DNA of 64,000 bases from Caulobacter zeae (GTDB lineage: Bacteria; Pseudomonadota; Alphaproteobacteria; Caulobacterales; Caulobacteraceae), in assembly GCF_002858925.1 (NCBI RefSeq), contig NZ_PJRS01000023.1, positions 62,001 through 126,000 on the forward strand, read 5' to 3'. Under the pieces are notes generated by a model. The model was not told the origin of the DNA. It saw nothing but the letters and a program-made list of their open reading frames with translations, and made no database searches. Position numbers and translations under genes: made by a program. Below, one piece after another: positions 7,997-18,013 of the stretch (its first letter is position 1; every line of letters begins with the position of its first letter).

Positions 7997-8778
7997 CCAA
8001 AGCATCGCTCCCCACCGTCCAGTCTTCGCTGCTGGCCTCCGTGCCAGGCCTGCGCCACGCCTTCTTCACCCGCAACGGCGGCGTCTCGCAGGGGCTGTAC
8101 GACAGCCTCAATGTCGGCCGCGGCAGCCAGGACGAGCCGGCCGACGTGATCGAGAACCGCGCCCGCGCCGCGCGCTGGTTCGGCGCGGCGCGCGAAGACC
8201 TCAACACCTGCTTCCAGATCCACTCGACCATCGCCATCGTCGCCGACGGCTCGTGGGGCGACGCCCGGCCGCAGGGCGACGCCGTGGTCAGCAAGACCCC
8301 GGGCGTGGTCTGCGGCGCGCTCCACGCCGACTGCGCCCCGGTGCTGATCGTCGATCCGGAGGCCCGCGTCGTGGCCGCCGCCCATGCCGGCTGGCGCGGG
8401 GCGCTGGACGGGGTGGTGCAGGCCGCCGTCGACTCCATGGTCGAGCTGGGCGCGCGTCCCGACCGCATGGTCGCCGCCGTCGGCCCCTGCATCGGCCCGG
8501 ACTCCTATGAGGTGGGCCTGGAGTTCTTCGCCAAGTTCGAGGCCGACTGCCCCGGCTCCAAGCGGTTCTTCAAACCCGGCAGATCAGACGAGAAACGCTA
8601 TTTCGACCTGCCCGCCTTCGTCCTCGACCGCATCGCCACCGCCGGCGTCGAGCAGCGCGAATGGGTCGGCCGCGACACCTGCGCCGAGGGCGACCACTTC
8701 TTCTCCAACCGCCGCGCGGTGCTCAGCGGCCAGAAGGACTACGGCCGGCTGCTGTCGGCGATCATGCTGGAGGGGTAA
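7993..8778 (+). CDS. pgeF: Peptidoglycan editing factor PgeF (YfiH, laccase-domain protein)
   Basis: 261 aa. The Zn/Cu-site residues sit in [15 protein letters not shown] and [10 protein letters not shown], and [12 protein letters not shown] is the third conserved block of the multicopper polyphenol oxidase-like family. PgeF removes wrongly incorporated L-serine (instead of L-alanine) from cell-wall precursors in Escherichia coli. The start ATG overlaps the midA stop as ATGA, the third coupled gene after lgt and midA. A family A repeat follows the stop. Confidence 0.93.
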   Translation: MTKASLPTVQSSLLASVPGLRHAFFTRNGGVSQGLYDSLNVGRGSQDEPADVIENRARAARWFGAAREDLNTCFQIHSTIAIVADGSWGDARPQGDAVVSKTPGVVCGALHADCAPVLIVDPEARVVAAAHAGWRGALDGVVQAAVDSMVELGARPDRMVAAVGPCIGPDSYEVGLEFFAKFEADCPGSKRFFKPGRSDEKRYFDLPAFVLDRIATAGVEQREWVGRDTCAEGDHFFSNRRAVLSGQKDYGRLLSAIMLEG

Positions 8779-8784
8779 GACAGG

Positions 8785-8918
8785 AAACCTCCCCCCGTGG
8801 GGGAGGAGGCCGAAGGCCGGTGGGGGGAAGTTCTCAGCTTCCAGGGCATCGGCCGGCACGGCGACCACTCCCCTCTCCGTCGGCTTCGCCGACACTTCCC
8901 CCACAGGGGCAGGTTTCT
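8785..8918. repeat. Composite palindromic repeat, family A
   Basis: Opens AAACCTCCCCCCGTGGGGGA, contains GGCCGAAGGCCGGTGGGGGG and TCGGCTTCGCCGA, and closes CCCCCACAGGGGCAGG. It lies directly after pgeF and may act as its terminator. Confidence 0.85.
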
Positions 8919-9046
8919 CCCGCCGCCCTGCGGCCTCAACGACACGAAACGTTCACGAAGCGCAACCTGGGGCCATAAGCGGGTTGCCCCCGGGCGGATC
9001 GCTGCTAGAAGGCCCGGCAACGGCGTCCCCCACCCGAGAATCCAAA

Positions 9047-9985
<939 letters not shown>

Positions 9986-9997
9986 AGGACCTATTGT

Positions 9998-10032
9998 TCC
10001 GACCAATCCCCACAAAAGCGGGATTGGTCGGA
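9998..10032. terminator. Hairpin after prs
   Basis: TCCGACCAATCCC and GGGATTGGTCGGA form a 13-bp stem around a nine-base loop starting 12 bases after the prs stop. There is no T-run, so it may be a Rho-type 3' end or an mRNA-stabilising hairpin. Confidence 0.5.
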
Positions 10033-10241
10033 GCAGGAGCCAGGGTCCGCCGTTAACCCCCGAAACCGCGCCGCCACATCGGCGCCACATTTTCCGTCGG
10101 CGAAATATCCAACGGAATCTGAGCTCTCGCGGAAATCGCGACATAGCCCCGCTTGTCAAAGTCTGGTTAACGGACTGACTGTCACAATGTCGCCTGTCGG
10201 CGATGTTAAGCCGGCTCCAGTCACACGGGGATGTCGTCAGC

Positions 10242-11360
10242 ATGCTTTTCAACCTGCGTCCGCACGCCGCCATCACGGCCGTCGCGCTCGCCGCGGCCTC
10301 GATCCTGGCCAGCTGCTCCACCCCGCCCGCGCCGACGCCCCCGCCTGTCGTCAAGGCCCCGCCAGCCCCGCCGCCCATCACCCTGTCGAGCAAGGTGGTC
10401 GAGCGCGCCAGCGCCTTCCGCGGCTACATGCAGCGCGCCGGCGCCATCGACGCCAACTTCCAGAACGGCGAGCAGATCCAGGCTTCGCTGAAGGTCGGCG
10501 TCGGCTACGAGCAGAAGCACTTCCTCAGCGGCGCCATGTCGTACGGCGCGGTGCTGGCCCTGCAGGACCCGACCTTCGTGGCCTCGGTGCGCGCCTTCGC
10601 CGCCGATCCGGCCCAGCGCCAGCAGGTGATCAGCCAGCTGATCGCCGACCCGGCCTACGCCGTCGGCTTCAAGGGCAGCGACACCGCCGCGGCCCGCATC
10701 ATCGACACCCTCGGCGCCGACGGCCTCAAGGTCTACCAGGCCGGCAAGAAGGTGAAGCAGTCGGCCTATGACGTGCAGCGCGTGGCCTGGTCCAAGGGCT
10801 TCGTCACCGAGCGCGACGCGCGCCTGGCCTACGCCAAGACCGCCTCGGCCGTCCCGGCCCTGGCCGACACCGCCGACGTGGCCCAGTTGCAGCAATCGGT
10901 CCTGGTGACGGTCAACGCCCCGCCGGCGCCGGCGCCGGCCGCCGCCAACATCGACGCCGCGCTCGACACGACCACCGCCCAGGCCGGTCCGCGCTCGGCT
11001 CCGCCGCCCTATCGCCCGCTGGTGATCCGCAGCATGGCCGTGGCCGCCCTGGCCGCCCTGGGCGCCGCCGGCGACGAGAACATGGCCACCATCGACGCCA
11101 TCATGGCCGAGCCCAGCAGCGCCTCGTGCCTGAACATGGCCAAGCTGAACCTCTACCAGTGCCTGGCCGTGTCCAAGCCCCACTACGAAGACATCTTCTG
11201 CCTAGGCCAGCACATCATGATCGACACCGGCGCCTGCGTCATCAAGGCCTCGGGCGCGCCGATGCCGGTCGAGCCCCTGCCGCCCCCGCCGCCGGAAAAG
11301 CCGACCGCCAAGAAGAAGACGACCGCCAAGCCGGCGGCCGTGAAGAAGAAGAAAGCCTGA
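10242..11360 (+). CDS. Hypothetical lipoprotein with Lys-rich tail
   Basis: 372 aa. I do not recognise the family. MLFNLRPHAAITAVALAAAS followed by ILASC is a lipoprotein signal with lipidation at Cys25. Then comes a Pro-rich linker, a helical middle part (residues about 50-210) without known motifs, and a C-terminal region with four cysteines (SSASCLNM, YQCL, IFCLGQ, GACVI). It ends in AKKKTTAKPAAVKKKKA, which could bind acidic cell-envelope polymers. ATG 10242 is chosen because it starts the signal; 10203 is in frame. The preceding gap holds two GTTAAC sequences (about 10053 and 10161). Confidence 0.75.
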   Translation: MLFNLRPHAAITAVALAAASILASCSTPPAPTPPPVVKAPPAPPPITLSSKVVERASAFRGYMQRAGAIDANFQNGEQIQASLKVGVGYEQKHFLSGAMSYGAVLALQDPTFVASVRAFAADPAQRQQVISQLIADPAYAVGFKGSDTAAARIIDTLGADGLKVYQAGKKVKQSAYDVQRVAWSKGFVTERDARLAYAKTASAVPALADTADVAQLQQSVLVTVNAPPAPAPAAANIDAALDTTTAQAGPRSAPPPYRPLVIRSMAVAALAALGAAGDENMATIDAIMAEPSSASCLNMAKLNLYQCLAVSKPHYEDIFCLGQHIMIDTGACVIKASGAPMPVEPLPPPPPEKPTAKKKTTAKPAAVKKKKA

Positions 11361-11383
11361 TCCAGCCATCCCCGGCTGACAGC

Positions 11384-11418
11384 GAGAGGGCCGCCGGATT
11401 GCACCGGCGGCCCTCTTC
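11384..11418 (+). terminator. Rho-independent-like terminator
   Basis: AGAGGGCCGCCGG and CCGGCGGCCCTCT pair around ATTGCA, 24 bases after the lipoprotein stop, followed by a T-poor TCGTGT. Confidence 0.7.
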
Positions 11419-11520
11419 GTGTATTGGGCGCCCTCCTGAAAACGTCGACCGAGCGGGGCAATCCGGCCTTGTGCGGCGATTTCGCATTCCGAGGGCATGG
11501 GCCCTCCAGAGAGAACTGAC

Positions 11521-12120
11521 ATGGCCGAGATCATCCTGAACGTTGAAATCCGTGAGCGCGCCGGCACCGGCGGCGCCCGTGAAACCCGCCGCGCCGGCCT
11601 CGTCCCCGGCGTCCTGTACGGCGGCGACAAGGACCCCGTGAACGTCGCGGTGAAGTCCAACGAATTCCGCAAGGCGCTCTACACCGGCAAGCTGCTCGGC
11701 CACCTGGTCACCCTGCAGCACGGCGAAGACAAGCAATCGGTCATCGCCAAGTCGGTCCAGTTCCACCCGGTCACCGACGAGCCGATCCACTTCGACCTGT
11801 TCCGCGTCGGCGAGCACCAGCTGATCAAGATCGAAGTGCCGGTGCACTTCAAGAACCACGAAACCTCGGTCGGCCTGAAGAAGGGCGGCTCGCTGGAAGT
11901 GATCCGTCACACCGTCGAACTGGCCTGCCCGGCCGACCAGATCCCCGAAGAGCTGGTCATCGACCTGGCCTCGCACGACATCGGCGACACCATCCGCATC
12001 TCGGAAGTGAAGCTGCCGGAAGGCGTGAAGCCGGCCGTGGACCGCGACTTCGTGATCGCGACCCTGAAGGCCTCGTCGGCCGCCCAGTCGGACGCCGGCG
12101 ACACCACGACCGAAGGCTGA
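11521..12120 (+). CDS. rplY: 50S ribosomal protein L25/general stress protein Ctc
   Basis: 199 aa, the long (TL5/Ctc) form. L25 binds 5S rRNA. The N-terminal L25 domain begins MAEIILNVEIRERAGTGGAR and has the typical GLVPGVLYGG; the second beta domain ends at DRDFVIATLKASSA, with a short acidic tail. ATG 11521 has GAGAGAA upstream. It is followed by a strong terminator and then pth; the rplY-pth neighbourhood is very common. Confidence 0.95.
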   Translation: MAEIILNVEIRERAGTGGARETRRAGLVPGVLYGGDKDPVNVAVKSNEFRKALYTGKLLGHLVTLQHGEDKQSVIAKSVQFHPVTDEPIHFDLFRVGEHQLIKIEVPVHFKNHETSVGLKKGGSLEVIRHTVELACPADQIPEELVIDLASHDIGDTIRISEVKLPEGVKPAVDRDFVIATLKASSAAQSDAGDTTTEG

Positions 12121-12156
12121 TCCAGGCTCGGCTTGACGACCGAACTGACCTAAGAG

Positions 12157-12190
12157 ACGGGCGGGCCTTCGGGTCCGCCCGTTTTCGTTT
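12157..12190 (+). terminator. Rho-independent terminator after rplY
   Basis: The stem GGGCGGGCC / GGTCCGCCC has a TTCG loop and is followed by GTTTTCGTTT. Confidence 0.85.
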
Positions 12191-12207
12191 GGGGGCTCCG
12201 CCCTCGC

Positions 12208-12306
12208 CCTTCGACAGGCTCAGGGTGAGGACTACTGGAAGGCCCGCTCGAAATCCTCATCCTGAGCTTGTCCCCCGGGCTCGATCGAAGATCGACCCGA
12301 GGATGA
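12208..12306. repeat. CTTCGACA...TGTCGAAG family repeat with a nested hairpin
   Basis: The arms CCTTCGACAGGCTCAGGGTG (12208) and CCTCATCCTGAGCTTGTC (12255-12272) belong to the family seen at 1351-1434. A 32-base hairpin (12272-12303) with borders CCCCCGGG and CCCGAGGA and a GAA loop interrupts the second arm, after which the expected GGATGAA resumes. Confidence 0.8.
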
Positions 12307-12348
12307 ACTCCGGACGAGGGTTTCGCTCCACCATTTCAGGACCGCGCC

Positions 12349-12960
12349 ATGCTGATCCTCGCCGGCCTCGGCAATCCCGAAGCCAAATACGAGAAGAACC
12401 GCCACAACGTCGGCTTCATGGCCGTGGACGCCATCGCGCGGAAGTGGGGCACGGCGCCCTGGCGCGCGCGCTTCCAGGGCCTGGCCTGCGAGGGGCAGGT
12501 GCAGACGCCCGACGGCGTGGTCAAGCTGCTGCTGCTCAAGCCCAAGACCTATTACAACGAGGCCGGCCGCGCCGTCGGCGAGGCCATGAAGTTCTTCAAG
12601 CTGTCGCCGGCCGACGTCATCGTCTTCCACGACGAGATCGACATGGCTCCGGGCCGCTTCCGGATGAAGGCCGGCGGCGGGGCGGCAGGCAACAACGGCA
12701 TCCGCTCGGTGACCAGCCAGATCGGCGACGCCTTCCGCCGCGGCCGCATCGGCGTGGGCCACCCGGGCGACAAGGCCATGGTCATGCACTACGTGCTGGG
12801 CGACTTCCACAAGGTCGAGCACCAGTGGCTGGACCCGCTGCTGGACGCGGTGACCGACGCCCTGCCCTTCGCCGCCGCCGGCGACGACGAGCGCTACCAG
12901 GCCGAGGTCCTGCGCCTGGCCCCCTCCCCCAAGGCCGACCCGAAGAAGCCGCGGGACTGA
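12349..12960 (+). CDS. pth: Peptidyl-tRNA hydrolase
   Basis: 203 aa. It frees tRNA from drop-off peptidyl-tRNA. AGLGNPEAKYEKNRHNVGFM contains the catalytic His, KPKTYYNEAGRA the substrate-binding Asn, and FHDEIDMAPGRFRMKAGGGA with AGNNGIRS the conserved Asp and Asn. The N-terminus MLILAGLGNP is standard, so ATG 12349 is safe. The C-terminus is slightly extended and Lys/Pro-rich. Confidence 0.97.
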   Translation: MLILAGLGNPEAKYEKNRHNVGFMAVDAIARKWGTAPWRARFQGLACEGQVQTPDGVVKLLLLKPKTYYNEAGRAVGEAMKFFKLSPADVIVFHDEIDMAPGRFRMKAGGGAAGNNGIRSVTSQIGDAFRRGRIGVGHPGDKAMVMHYVLGDFHKVEHQWLDPLLDAVTDALPFAAAGDDERYQAEVLRLAPSPKADPKKPRD

Positions 12961-12962
12961 AA

Positions 12963-13024
12963 ATCCCTCTCTCCGAGAGAGAGGGCGGGGCCCGCGCCAG
13001 AGGCGCGGGAGGGTGAGAGGTTTC
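12963..13024. repeat. Short palindrome CCCTCTCTC...GAGAGAGGG with GC-rich partner
   Basis: CCCTCTCTCCGAGAGAGAGG is followed by GGGCCCGCGCCAGAGGCGCG and GAGGGTGAGAGG. Matching pieces recur at 13803-13871, 27891-27911 and 60726-60748, usually just after a stop codon, so these copies may terminate transcription. Confidence 0.75.
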
Positions 13025-13164
13025 ACCGTCGGCCCAAGCTGGCGCCACGCGAATTGGTCAGTCCGCGCCAAGCTCTTGGGCACGCCGGATATCCCCTTTC
13101 GGAGCGGCCGCCGCTTCCCGCTTACGACCCTAGTCAGACATTGCCAGACATGGTCACCTTAGCC

Positions 13165-13590
13165 ATGAACTTGACACGGATCAGCGTCATCGCGCTTGGC
13201 CTGGCGCTTTCGTCGTGCTCGGACGGCGGCTTCAACGGCCGCACCCAACAGTTTTCCGGCGTCTGGCTCCATGAGTTCGAAGGATCGACGTTTGTCGATG
13301 GCGCGACCAAGGTCCCGACGGAACGTCCAGATCCGAGGAAGACAGACTATCTGGAGTGGCGCGACTGGCCCCGTCTAGAAGCTCTCATGGAAACGAGCAG
13401 GGGCAATGGGAACTGTTACACAGTGCAGCCCTTCTTGGTCACCTTTTCCGGCCGCAGAACGCACTATCCGCTCTACAGCGAGAAACGCCTTGGCGGTGCA
13501 GGACATCTCGGGCTATGGCGTTCAAAGGTGACGGTGCAGAGACCGATCTCCGCGAAGCGGCTTGGCCCTTCATTCTGCTACGAACGCTAG
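13165..13590 (+). CDS. Small hypothetical lipoprotein
   Basis: 141 aa. Unrecognised family. MNLTRISVIALGLALSSC is a lipoprotein signal with Cys18. The mature part has FSGVWLHEFEGSTF near its start and ends in a basic stretch; two more cysteines (NGNCYTV, PSFCYER) could pair. GC is visibly lower than in the neighbours, which may mean recent acquisition. Starts at 13150 or 13054 are possible but would place extra residues before the signal. Confidence 0.65.
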   Translation: MNLTRISVIALGLALSSCSDGGFNGRTQQFSGVWLHEFEGSTFVDGATKVPTERPDPRKTDYLEWRDWPRLEALMETSRGNGNCYTVQPFLVTFSGRRTHYPLYSEKRLGGAGHLGLWRSKVTVQRPISAKRLGPSFCYER

Positions 13591-13878
13591 CGTCCGCGTT
13601 CCACCCTTCTCGGAAGTTTCCGGCGACCGCTTCGAGGCACCAAGCACCACGTCTTCGCGGCGCTGACCGTCCGGTTGGCTGGCGTTCTGCACGGGCCGGA
13701 ACGACCTACGATGCGCCTTCAATGAAAGGGGCCGGCGCAGTGCGACGGCCCCGGGTCCCGGATACGCACCAGGCGCTTTCCGAGATGAGGATGGAAGCGG
13801 TGAGAGGCTGTAACCTCTCACCCTCCCACCGCTTCGGGGCGCCCCCCCCCCCTCTCTCTTAAGAGAGAGGGGGTCACA
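13591..13878. other. Gene-free gap
   Basis: 288 bases between convergent genes. 13591-13800 has no supported gene or motif. 13803-13871 carries GTGAGAGG / CCTCTCACCCTCCC pieces and CCTCTCTCTTAAGAGAGAGG, which form a hairpin at the 3' end of the receptor gene on the minus strand. Confidence 0.6.
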
Positions 13879-16788
13879 TCAGAACCGGTACTGAAGCCCC
13901 AGGTTAAACTGCCGGCCGGTGTGGGTGTAGACGAAGGTGCTGTCGCGGTCGGAGTCGATGAACTGCCGGTTGAAGCGATCGAAGATGTTCAGCCCCTCCA
14001 GCGACAGCTTCAGGCGGTCGTTGATCTGGTACGAGGCGGCCATGTCGAAGGTCAGGTTGGCGTCGTAGCCCTCGACGTCCTGCAGCGGGTTGTTGGCCGG
14101 CAGGGCGACGATCGACTTGTCGCGGTACGAGGCCGAGACACGGGCGCTGAACTTGGCGTCCTCGTAGTAGAGCGTGGCGTTGTAGGCGTTCTTCGACAGG
14201 CCCACGAGGTCGTTGGTGGTCACCCCGCCGGCGGCCAGGAAGTAGTCGATCTGGGAGTCGACATAGGTGTAGTTCACCAGCGCGCCGGTGTGGCGCAGGA
14301 AGCCCGGCAGGAAGGTGAAAGTCTGCTGGTAGTTGATCTCGAAGCCCTTCAGCGGGCCGCCGGGGGTGTTGACCGGGCGGGTGACCGTGATCGGGGTGTT
14401 GTCGGGATCCACGCCCGAGGTTCCGATCAGCGACAGCGGCAGGCCGGTCTCGCGGAAGGTCATCTGCTGGGACTGGTTCTGCACGTAGGTGGCGATGTCC
14501 TTGTAGAACACGCCCACGCCCAGCACCGAGCCCGGGGCGAAGTACCATTCGGCGCCCAGGTCCACGGTGGTGGCGCGGATCGGGTCGAGCTCGGGGTTGC
14601 CCGAGGCGATCGACGGCGTGCCGGTCAGGTTCAGGCTGCCGCCCGGGGTCAGGAAGCCGAGGTCAGGACGCGACACCACCTTCGCGGCCGAGAAGCGCAC
14701 CACCAGGTCGTCGCGCAGGTCGACGGCGAAATTCAGCGACGGCAGCACGTCGTGATAGCTGTGCTCGGCGGTCACCTGCTGGGGCGTGGCCCCGATCTGG
14801 TAGCCGCGCGACGCCAGGTCGGTCTGGGCGATGCGGAAGCCGACGTCGCCGCGCACCGGCAGGCCGCCGATCTCCGTGCGCAGGTCAGCCTGCAGATAGG
14901 CCGAGGTGACCTTCTCCTCCACCCGGCGGATGCCGCCGTAGTTGGGGATCAGGGCGTACATGCCGCTGTCGCTGTAGAGGTTCTGGCTGGAGACGAACTT
15001 GTCGTAGTCGATCGTCGCCCAGGACGACGGGAAGACGTCCTTCTTGATGCCGTTGCCGCCGAAGTCGTCGACCACCTTGGTCACCGCCTGCAGCTGGGCC
15101 GTGGTCAGGGTCGGCACCAGGAAGTTGTTCGCGCGCTGGCGGGCCGAGGTGTCGAAGGTGAACTCGTGGTGGTGGGCGCCGACCTTGATGGTCAGGTCGT
15201 CGTCGACGGCCCAGGCCAGGTTCAGCTCGGCGGTCTTGTAGATGTTGGTGGTGAAGATCTGCGACAGCCGCACCTCGGCGTTGGGGGCGGCGAAGCTGTA
15301 CTGGCTGGCGTCGGCGACGTTGAAGCCGTGGGTGATCTTGGGCTGGTCGCGATCGTCGCGGAAGTCGATCGTCATGCTCGTGTTGGGACGCTGGAACATG
15401 ATCGTCGTGGTGATCGGCTGGTCGTAGTCCGACTTCGAATAGCCGACGAGGCCCGAGATGGTGATGTTGTCGGTCAGCTCGTGCTTGCCGTTGAAGGTGT
15501 ACTGCTGGAAGACGTTCTGGAACTCGTCGTGCTGGGTGTCGGAGCGCACGTCGACGCCATCGAAGCGGGCATAGGCCACGTCGTAGACCGGCAGGCCGTT
15601 GTTGACCCCGGCGGTGTGGCTCGTGCCGGCCTCGCGCAGGATCAGCTCGCGGATGGCCGTCTGCGGCTTGCCGTTCTGGCTGATGGCCCGGGCGAACGAG
15701 AAGCCTTCCAGCCAGTTCTCCTCGCGCACCACGTCATAGTTCGAATAGAGGGCGTCGAAGCCGAACGAGGTGCGCTCGCTGGGCTTCCATTGCAGGGCCA
15801 GGGTGGCGCCGGTGCGCTCCTGGTCGTGGTGGAAGCGGCCGTAGCGCGGCAGGCGCGGGAAGAACACCGTCGAGCGGTTGCCCAGGTCGAAGACGGTGTC
15901 GTTGGCGGCCGGGCGCGGCACGCCGGTGGCGCAGTTGGCCGCATCGGTGCCGTTGGCGGCGTTGAAGGCGGGGTTGGGTATGGGACGGCCCACGGGGGTG
16001 CAGAAGCCGCCGTCGACCGTGGCCGGGTTCCAGCCGCCCGAGCCCCACTGGTCCTCGAGGAACTCGCGCTTGCTCCAGGCCAGCGAGGCCTGGGCGCCGA
16101 ACTGGCCCCAGGCGGTGTCCCAGCGGTCGCCGAGCACGGCCGAGAGCTTCTTGTCGTTCTTCTTCGACAGGTCGTTGTAGCCCAGCGAGCCGCCGACCAC
16201 GAAGGTGCGGCCCTTCTGGTCCAGCGGCTTGGCGATGTCGAGGTCGACGGTGGCGCCCAGCGAGCCCTCGATCACCTCGGCCTGGGCGGTCTTGCGCACG
16301 GCAATGCCGCTGAACAGCTCCGAGGCGAAGGTGTTGAAGTCGAAGCCCCGGCCAAGGTTCGCGCCGCGGTCGCTGGTGGTGGCGCCGCTGGTCGACTGGG
16401 CTTCCATGCCGTTGATGCGCACGCGGGTGAAGTTCGGCGGCAGGCCGCGCACGGTGATCGTGCGGCCCTCGCCGGCCACGCGGGTGATCGACACGCCGGG
16501 CACGCGCTGGATCGACTCGGCGAGGTTGGCGTCGGGGAAGTCGGCGATGTCTTCGGCCTTGATGGCGTCGACCACGCCCGAGGACTGGCGCTTGACGTTC
16601 AGCGCGCTCTTCAGGCTTTCGCGGAAGCCGGTGACGATCACCTCTTCCACCGCGTTCTCGGTGGTCTCGCCGGCGGGCGGAGAGGTTGTCTGGGCGCTGG
16701 CCGCGCCGGCCGCCAGGGCCGCCGACATCAGGACGGCCAAGGAACAGCCCGTCCGCAGACGCGAACCATACGAGGACGACGACGACAT
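13879..16788 (-). CDS. TonB-dependent receptor
   Basis: 969 aa outer-membrane beta-barrel transporter. It has a signal peptide ending AAGAASAQ, a TonB-box-like VEEVIVTGF, and a plug domain with VDAIKAEDIADFPDANLAES, IQRVPGVSITR, TITVRGLPPNFTRVRINGM. It ends GRQFNLGLQYRF with the terminal Phe needed for barrel insertion. The IADFPDANLAESIQRVPGV form is typical of the large Caulobacter/Xanthomonas receptors for plant-derived carbohydrates, but no sugar enzyme is adjacent, so the ligand is open. ATG 16788 has a perfect AGGAGGGAC site; longer starts are not needed. Confidence 0.95.
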   Translation of the reverse strand: MSSSSSYGSRLRTGCSLAVLMSAALAAGAASAQTTSPPAGETTENAVEEVIVTGFRESLKSALNVKRQSSGVVDAIKAEDIADFPDANLAESIQRVPGVSITRVAGEGRTITVRGLPPNFTRVRINGMEAQSTSGATTSDRGANLGRGFDFNTFASELFSGIAVRKTAQAEVIEGSLGATVDLDIAKPLDQKGRTFVVGGSLGYNDLSKKNDKKLSAVLGDRWDTAWGQFGAQASLAWSKREFLEDQWGSGGWNPATVDGGFCTPVGRPIPNPAFNAANGTDAANCATGVPRPAANDTVFDLGNRSTVFFPRLPRYGRFHHDQERTGATLALQWKPSERTSFGFDALYSNYDVVREENWLEGFSFARAISQNGKPQTAIRELILREAGTSHTAGVNNGLPVYDVAYARFDGVDVRSDTQHDEFQNVFQQYTFNGKHELTDNITISGLVGYSKSDYDQPITTTIMFQRPNTSMTIDFRDDRDQPKITHGFNVADASQYSFAAPNAEVRLSQIFTTNIYKTAELNLAWAVDDDLTIKVGAHHHEFTFDTSARQRANNFLVPTLTTAQLQAVTKVVDDFGGNGIKKDVFPSSWATIDYDKFVSSQNLYSDSGMYALIPNYGGIRRVEEKVTSAYLQADLRTEIGGLPVRGDVGFRIAQTDLASRGYQIGATPQQVTAEHSYHDVLPSLNFAVDLRDDLVVRFSAAKVVSRPDLGFLTPGGSLNLTGTPSIASGNPELDPIRATTVDLGAEWYFAPGSVLGVGVFYKDIATYVQNQSQQMTFRETGLPLSLIGTSGVDPDNTPITVTRPVNTPGGPLKGFEINYQQTFTFLPGFLRHTGALVNYTYVDSQIDYFLAAGGVTTNDLVGLSKNAYNATLYYEDAKFSARVSASYRDKSIVALPANNPLQDVEGYDANLTFDMAASYQINDRLKLSLEGLNIFDRFNRQFIDSDRDSTFVYTHTGRQFNLGLQYRF

Positions 16789-16875
16789 AGGTCCCTCCTG
16801 ACGGCGGCGTCTCCATGGACCCGCCCTTATGTTTCCAACCCAAGCGCCGGTTTGCCCGGTCTGCTTATGTGTTCG

Positions 16876-16914
16876 TTGCGAGATAATCCCACATAGTGGA
16901 TTGCACTCTCGCAA
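16876..16914. promoter_or_regulatory. Inverted repeat in the receptor / TPR divergent promoter region
   Basis: TTGCGAGA (16876-16883) and TCTCGCAA (16907-16914) are perfect inverted copies 23 bases apart in a locally AT-rich stretch of the 284-base divergent gap. It could be a regulator site or fold in the receptor mRNA leader. No regulator gene is adjacent. Confidence 0.45.
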
Positions 16915-17072
16915 TATAACGACATTAGGCAGACACACAGTGGACGCGCAAGAGGCGGCGTTGCGGGAACCTTCCGAAGCGGGCGGCGAAACCTCGCCCT
17001 GGAGCAGCCTCGCCGATTGACGGCCCGGCATGGGGGCCACACATAGCCGGGACGCATCCGGAGACCTTGTTG

Positions 17073-17810
17073 ATGTTCCCCGCTATCGGCCTGTCGCTGA
17101 TCTTCTCGATCGCCCTCTGCGTTCACGTCGTGCGCTCGGGCCAGGCGATGTATTGGCTGCTGATCATCCTGATGTTCCAGCCGCTGGGCGGGATCGTCTA
17201 CCTGCTGGCCATCATCGCGCCGGAGTTCATGGGCGGGTCCAAGGCTCAGCAGATGAAGGCCGCCGCCCGCCAGGCGCTGGATCCGCAGCGGGAATATCGC
17301 GAGGCCAGCCGCGACGCCGAGGACGCCCCGACCGTCACCAACCTCTCGCGCCTTGCGGCCGCCGCCACGGGCCTTGGCAGGCACGAGGAGGCCGAGCGCA
17401 TCTACGCCCAGGCCCTGCAGGGCCATTATGCCGACGACCCGGCCCTGATGCTGGCCCGCGCCAACAGCCTGATCGAGCTTGGCCGCGCCGCCGAGGCCCT
17501 GCCGCTGCTGGAGGCCCTGGGCGAGCAGGGCGAGAAGAGCCGCACGCCGCAGACCGCCCTGGCCCTGGGCCGGGCCCAGGCGGCGCTGGGCCGCACCGAG
17601 GAGGCCGACGTCTCCCTGCGCTGGGCCGCCGCCCACCTGCCCGGCTTCGAGGGCATGGCCCGCTATGCGGTGTTCCTGGGCGAGACCGGCCGCAAGGCCG
17701 AGGCCCGCGAGGCCCTGGCCGAACTCGACAAGCGGCTCTCCAAGACCCACCCGCGGTTCCGCCGCGAGGCCAAGGGCTGGCGTGAGATGGCGGCGGCTGC
17801 GGCGGGGTGA
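17073..17810 (+). CDS. Membrane-anchored TPR protein
   Basis: 245 aa. Two hydrophobic segments at the N-terminus (about residues 3-22 and 28-50), the second reading MYWLLIILMFQPLGGIVYLL, resemble the PLDc_N-type membrane hairpin. From about residue 80 there are three TPR-like helix pairs: AAAATGLGRHEEAERIYAQA, ALMLARANSLIELGRAAEAL, and ALALGRAQAALGRTEEADVS. The TPR part probably faces the cytosol and holds a partner. The start is ATG 17073 after GGAGACC; a TTG two codons upstream is also possible. The function is unknown. Confidence 0.78.
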   Translation: MFPAIGLSLIFSIALCVHVVRSGQAMYWLLIILMFQPLGGIVYLLAIIAPEFMGGSKAQQMKAAARQALDPQREYREASRDAEDAPTVTNLSRLAAAATGLGRHEEAERIYAQALQGHYADDPALMLARANSLIELGRAAEALPLLEALGEQGEKSRTPQTALALGRAQAALGRTEEADVSLRWAAAHLPGFEGMARYAVFLGETGRKAEAREALAELDKRLSKTHPRFRREAKGWREMAAAAAG

Positions 17811-17811
17811 C

Positions 17812-18013
17812 CCCCTCAGTCGGCTACGCCGACAGCTCCCCCAGAGGGGGAGCATCTAATTGGCGAGGCGTCGGACAAGATCCTCCCCCTCTGGGGGAGG
17901 TGGCCCGGAGGGCCGGAGGGGGGCCGTTTTCAGCCGCCGCTGAACGAGTCGACTTCGCAGCCGCTTCCCTCTCCGTCGGCTTCGCCGACACCTCTCCCTT
18001 CAGGGAGAGGGTC
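17812..18013. repeat. Cluster of palindromic repeats (family A type)
   Basis: Two or three partial elements in tandem: CTCAGTCGGCTACGCCGACA with CTCCCCCAGAGGGGGAGC; GATCCTCCCCCTCTGGGGGA with CCCGGAGGGCCGGAGGGGGG; and CTTCCCTCTCCGTCGGCTTC closing CCCTTCAGGGAGAGGG. They fill the gap between convergent genes. Confidence 0.82.

Noticed and set aside
13921-16896. A 991-codon open frame antisense to the first TonB-dependent receptor
   Set aside because: Shadow of a clearly coding gene; no domain and Gly/Arg/Val-rich composition.
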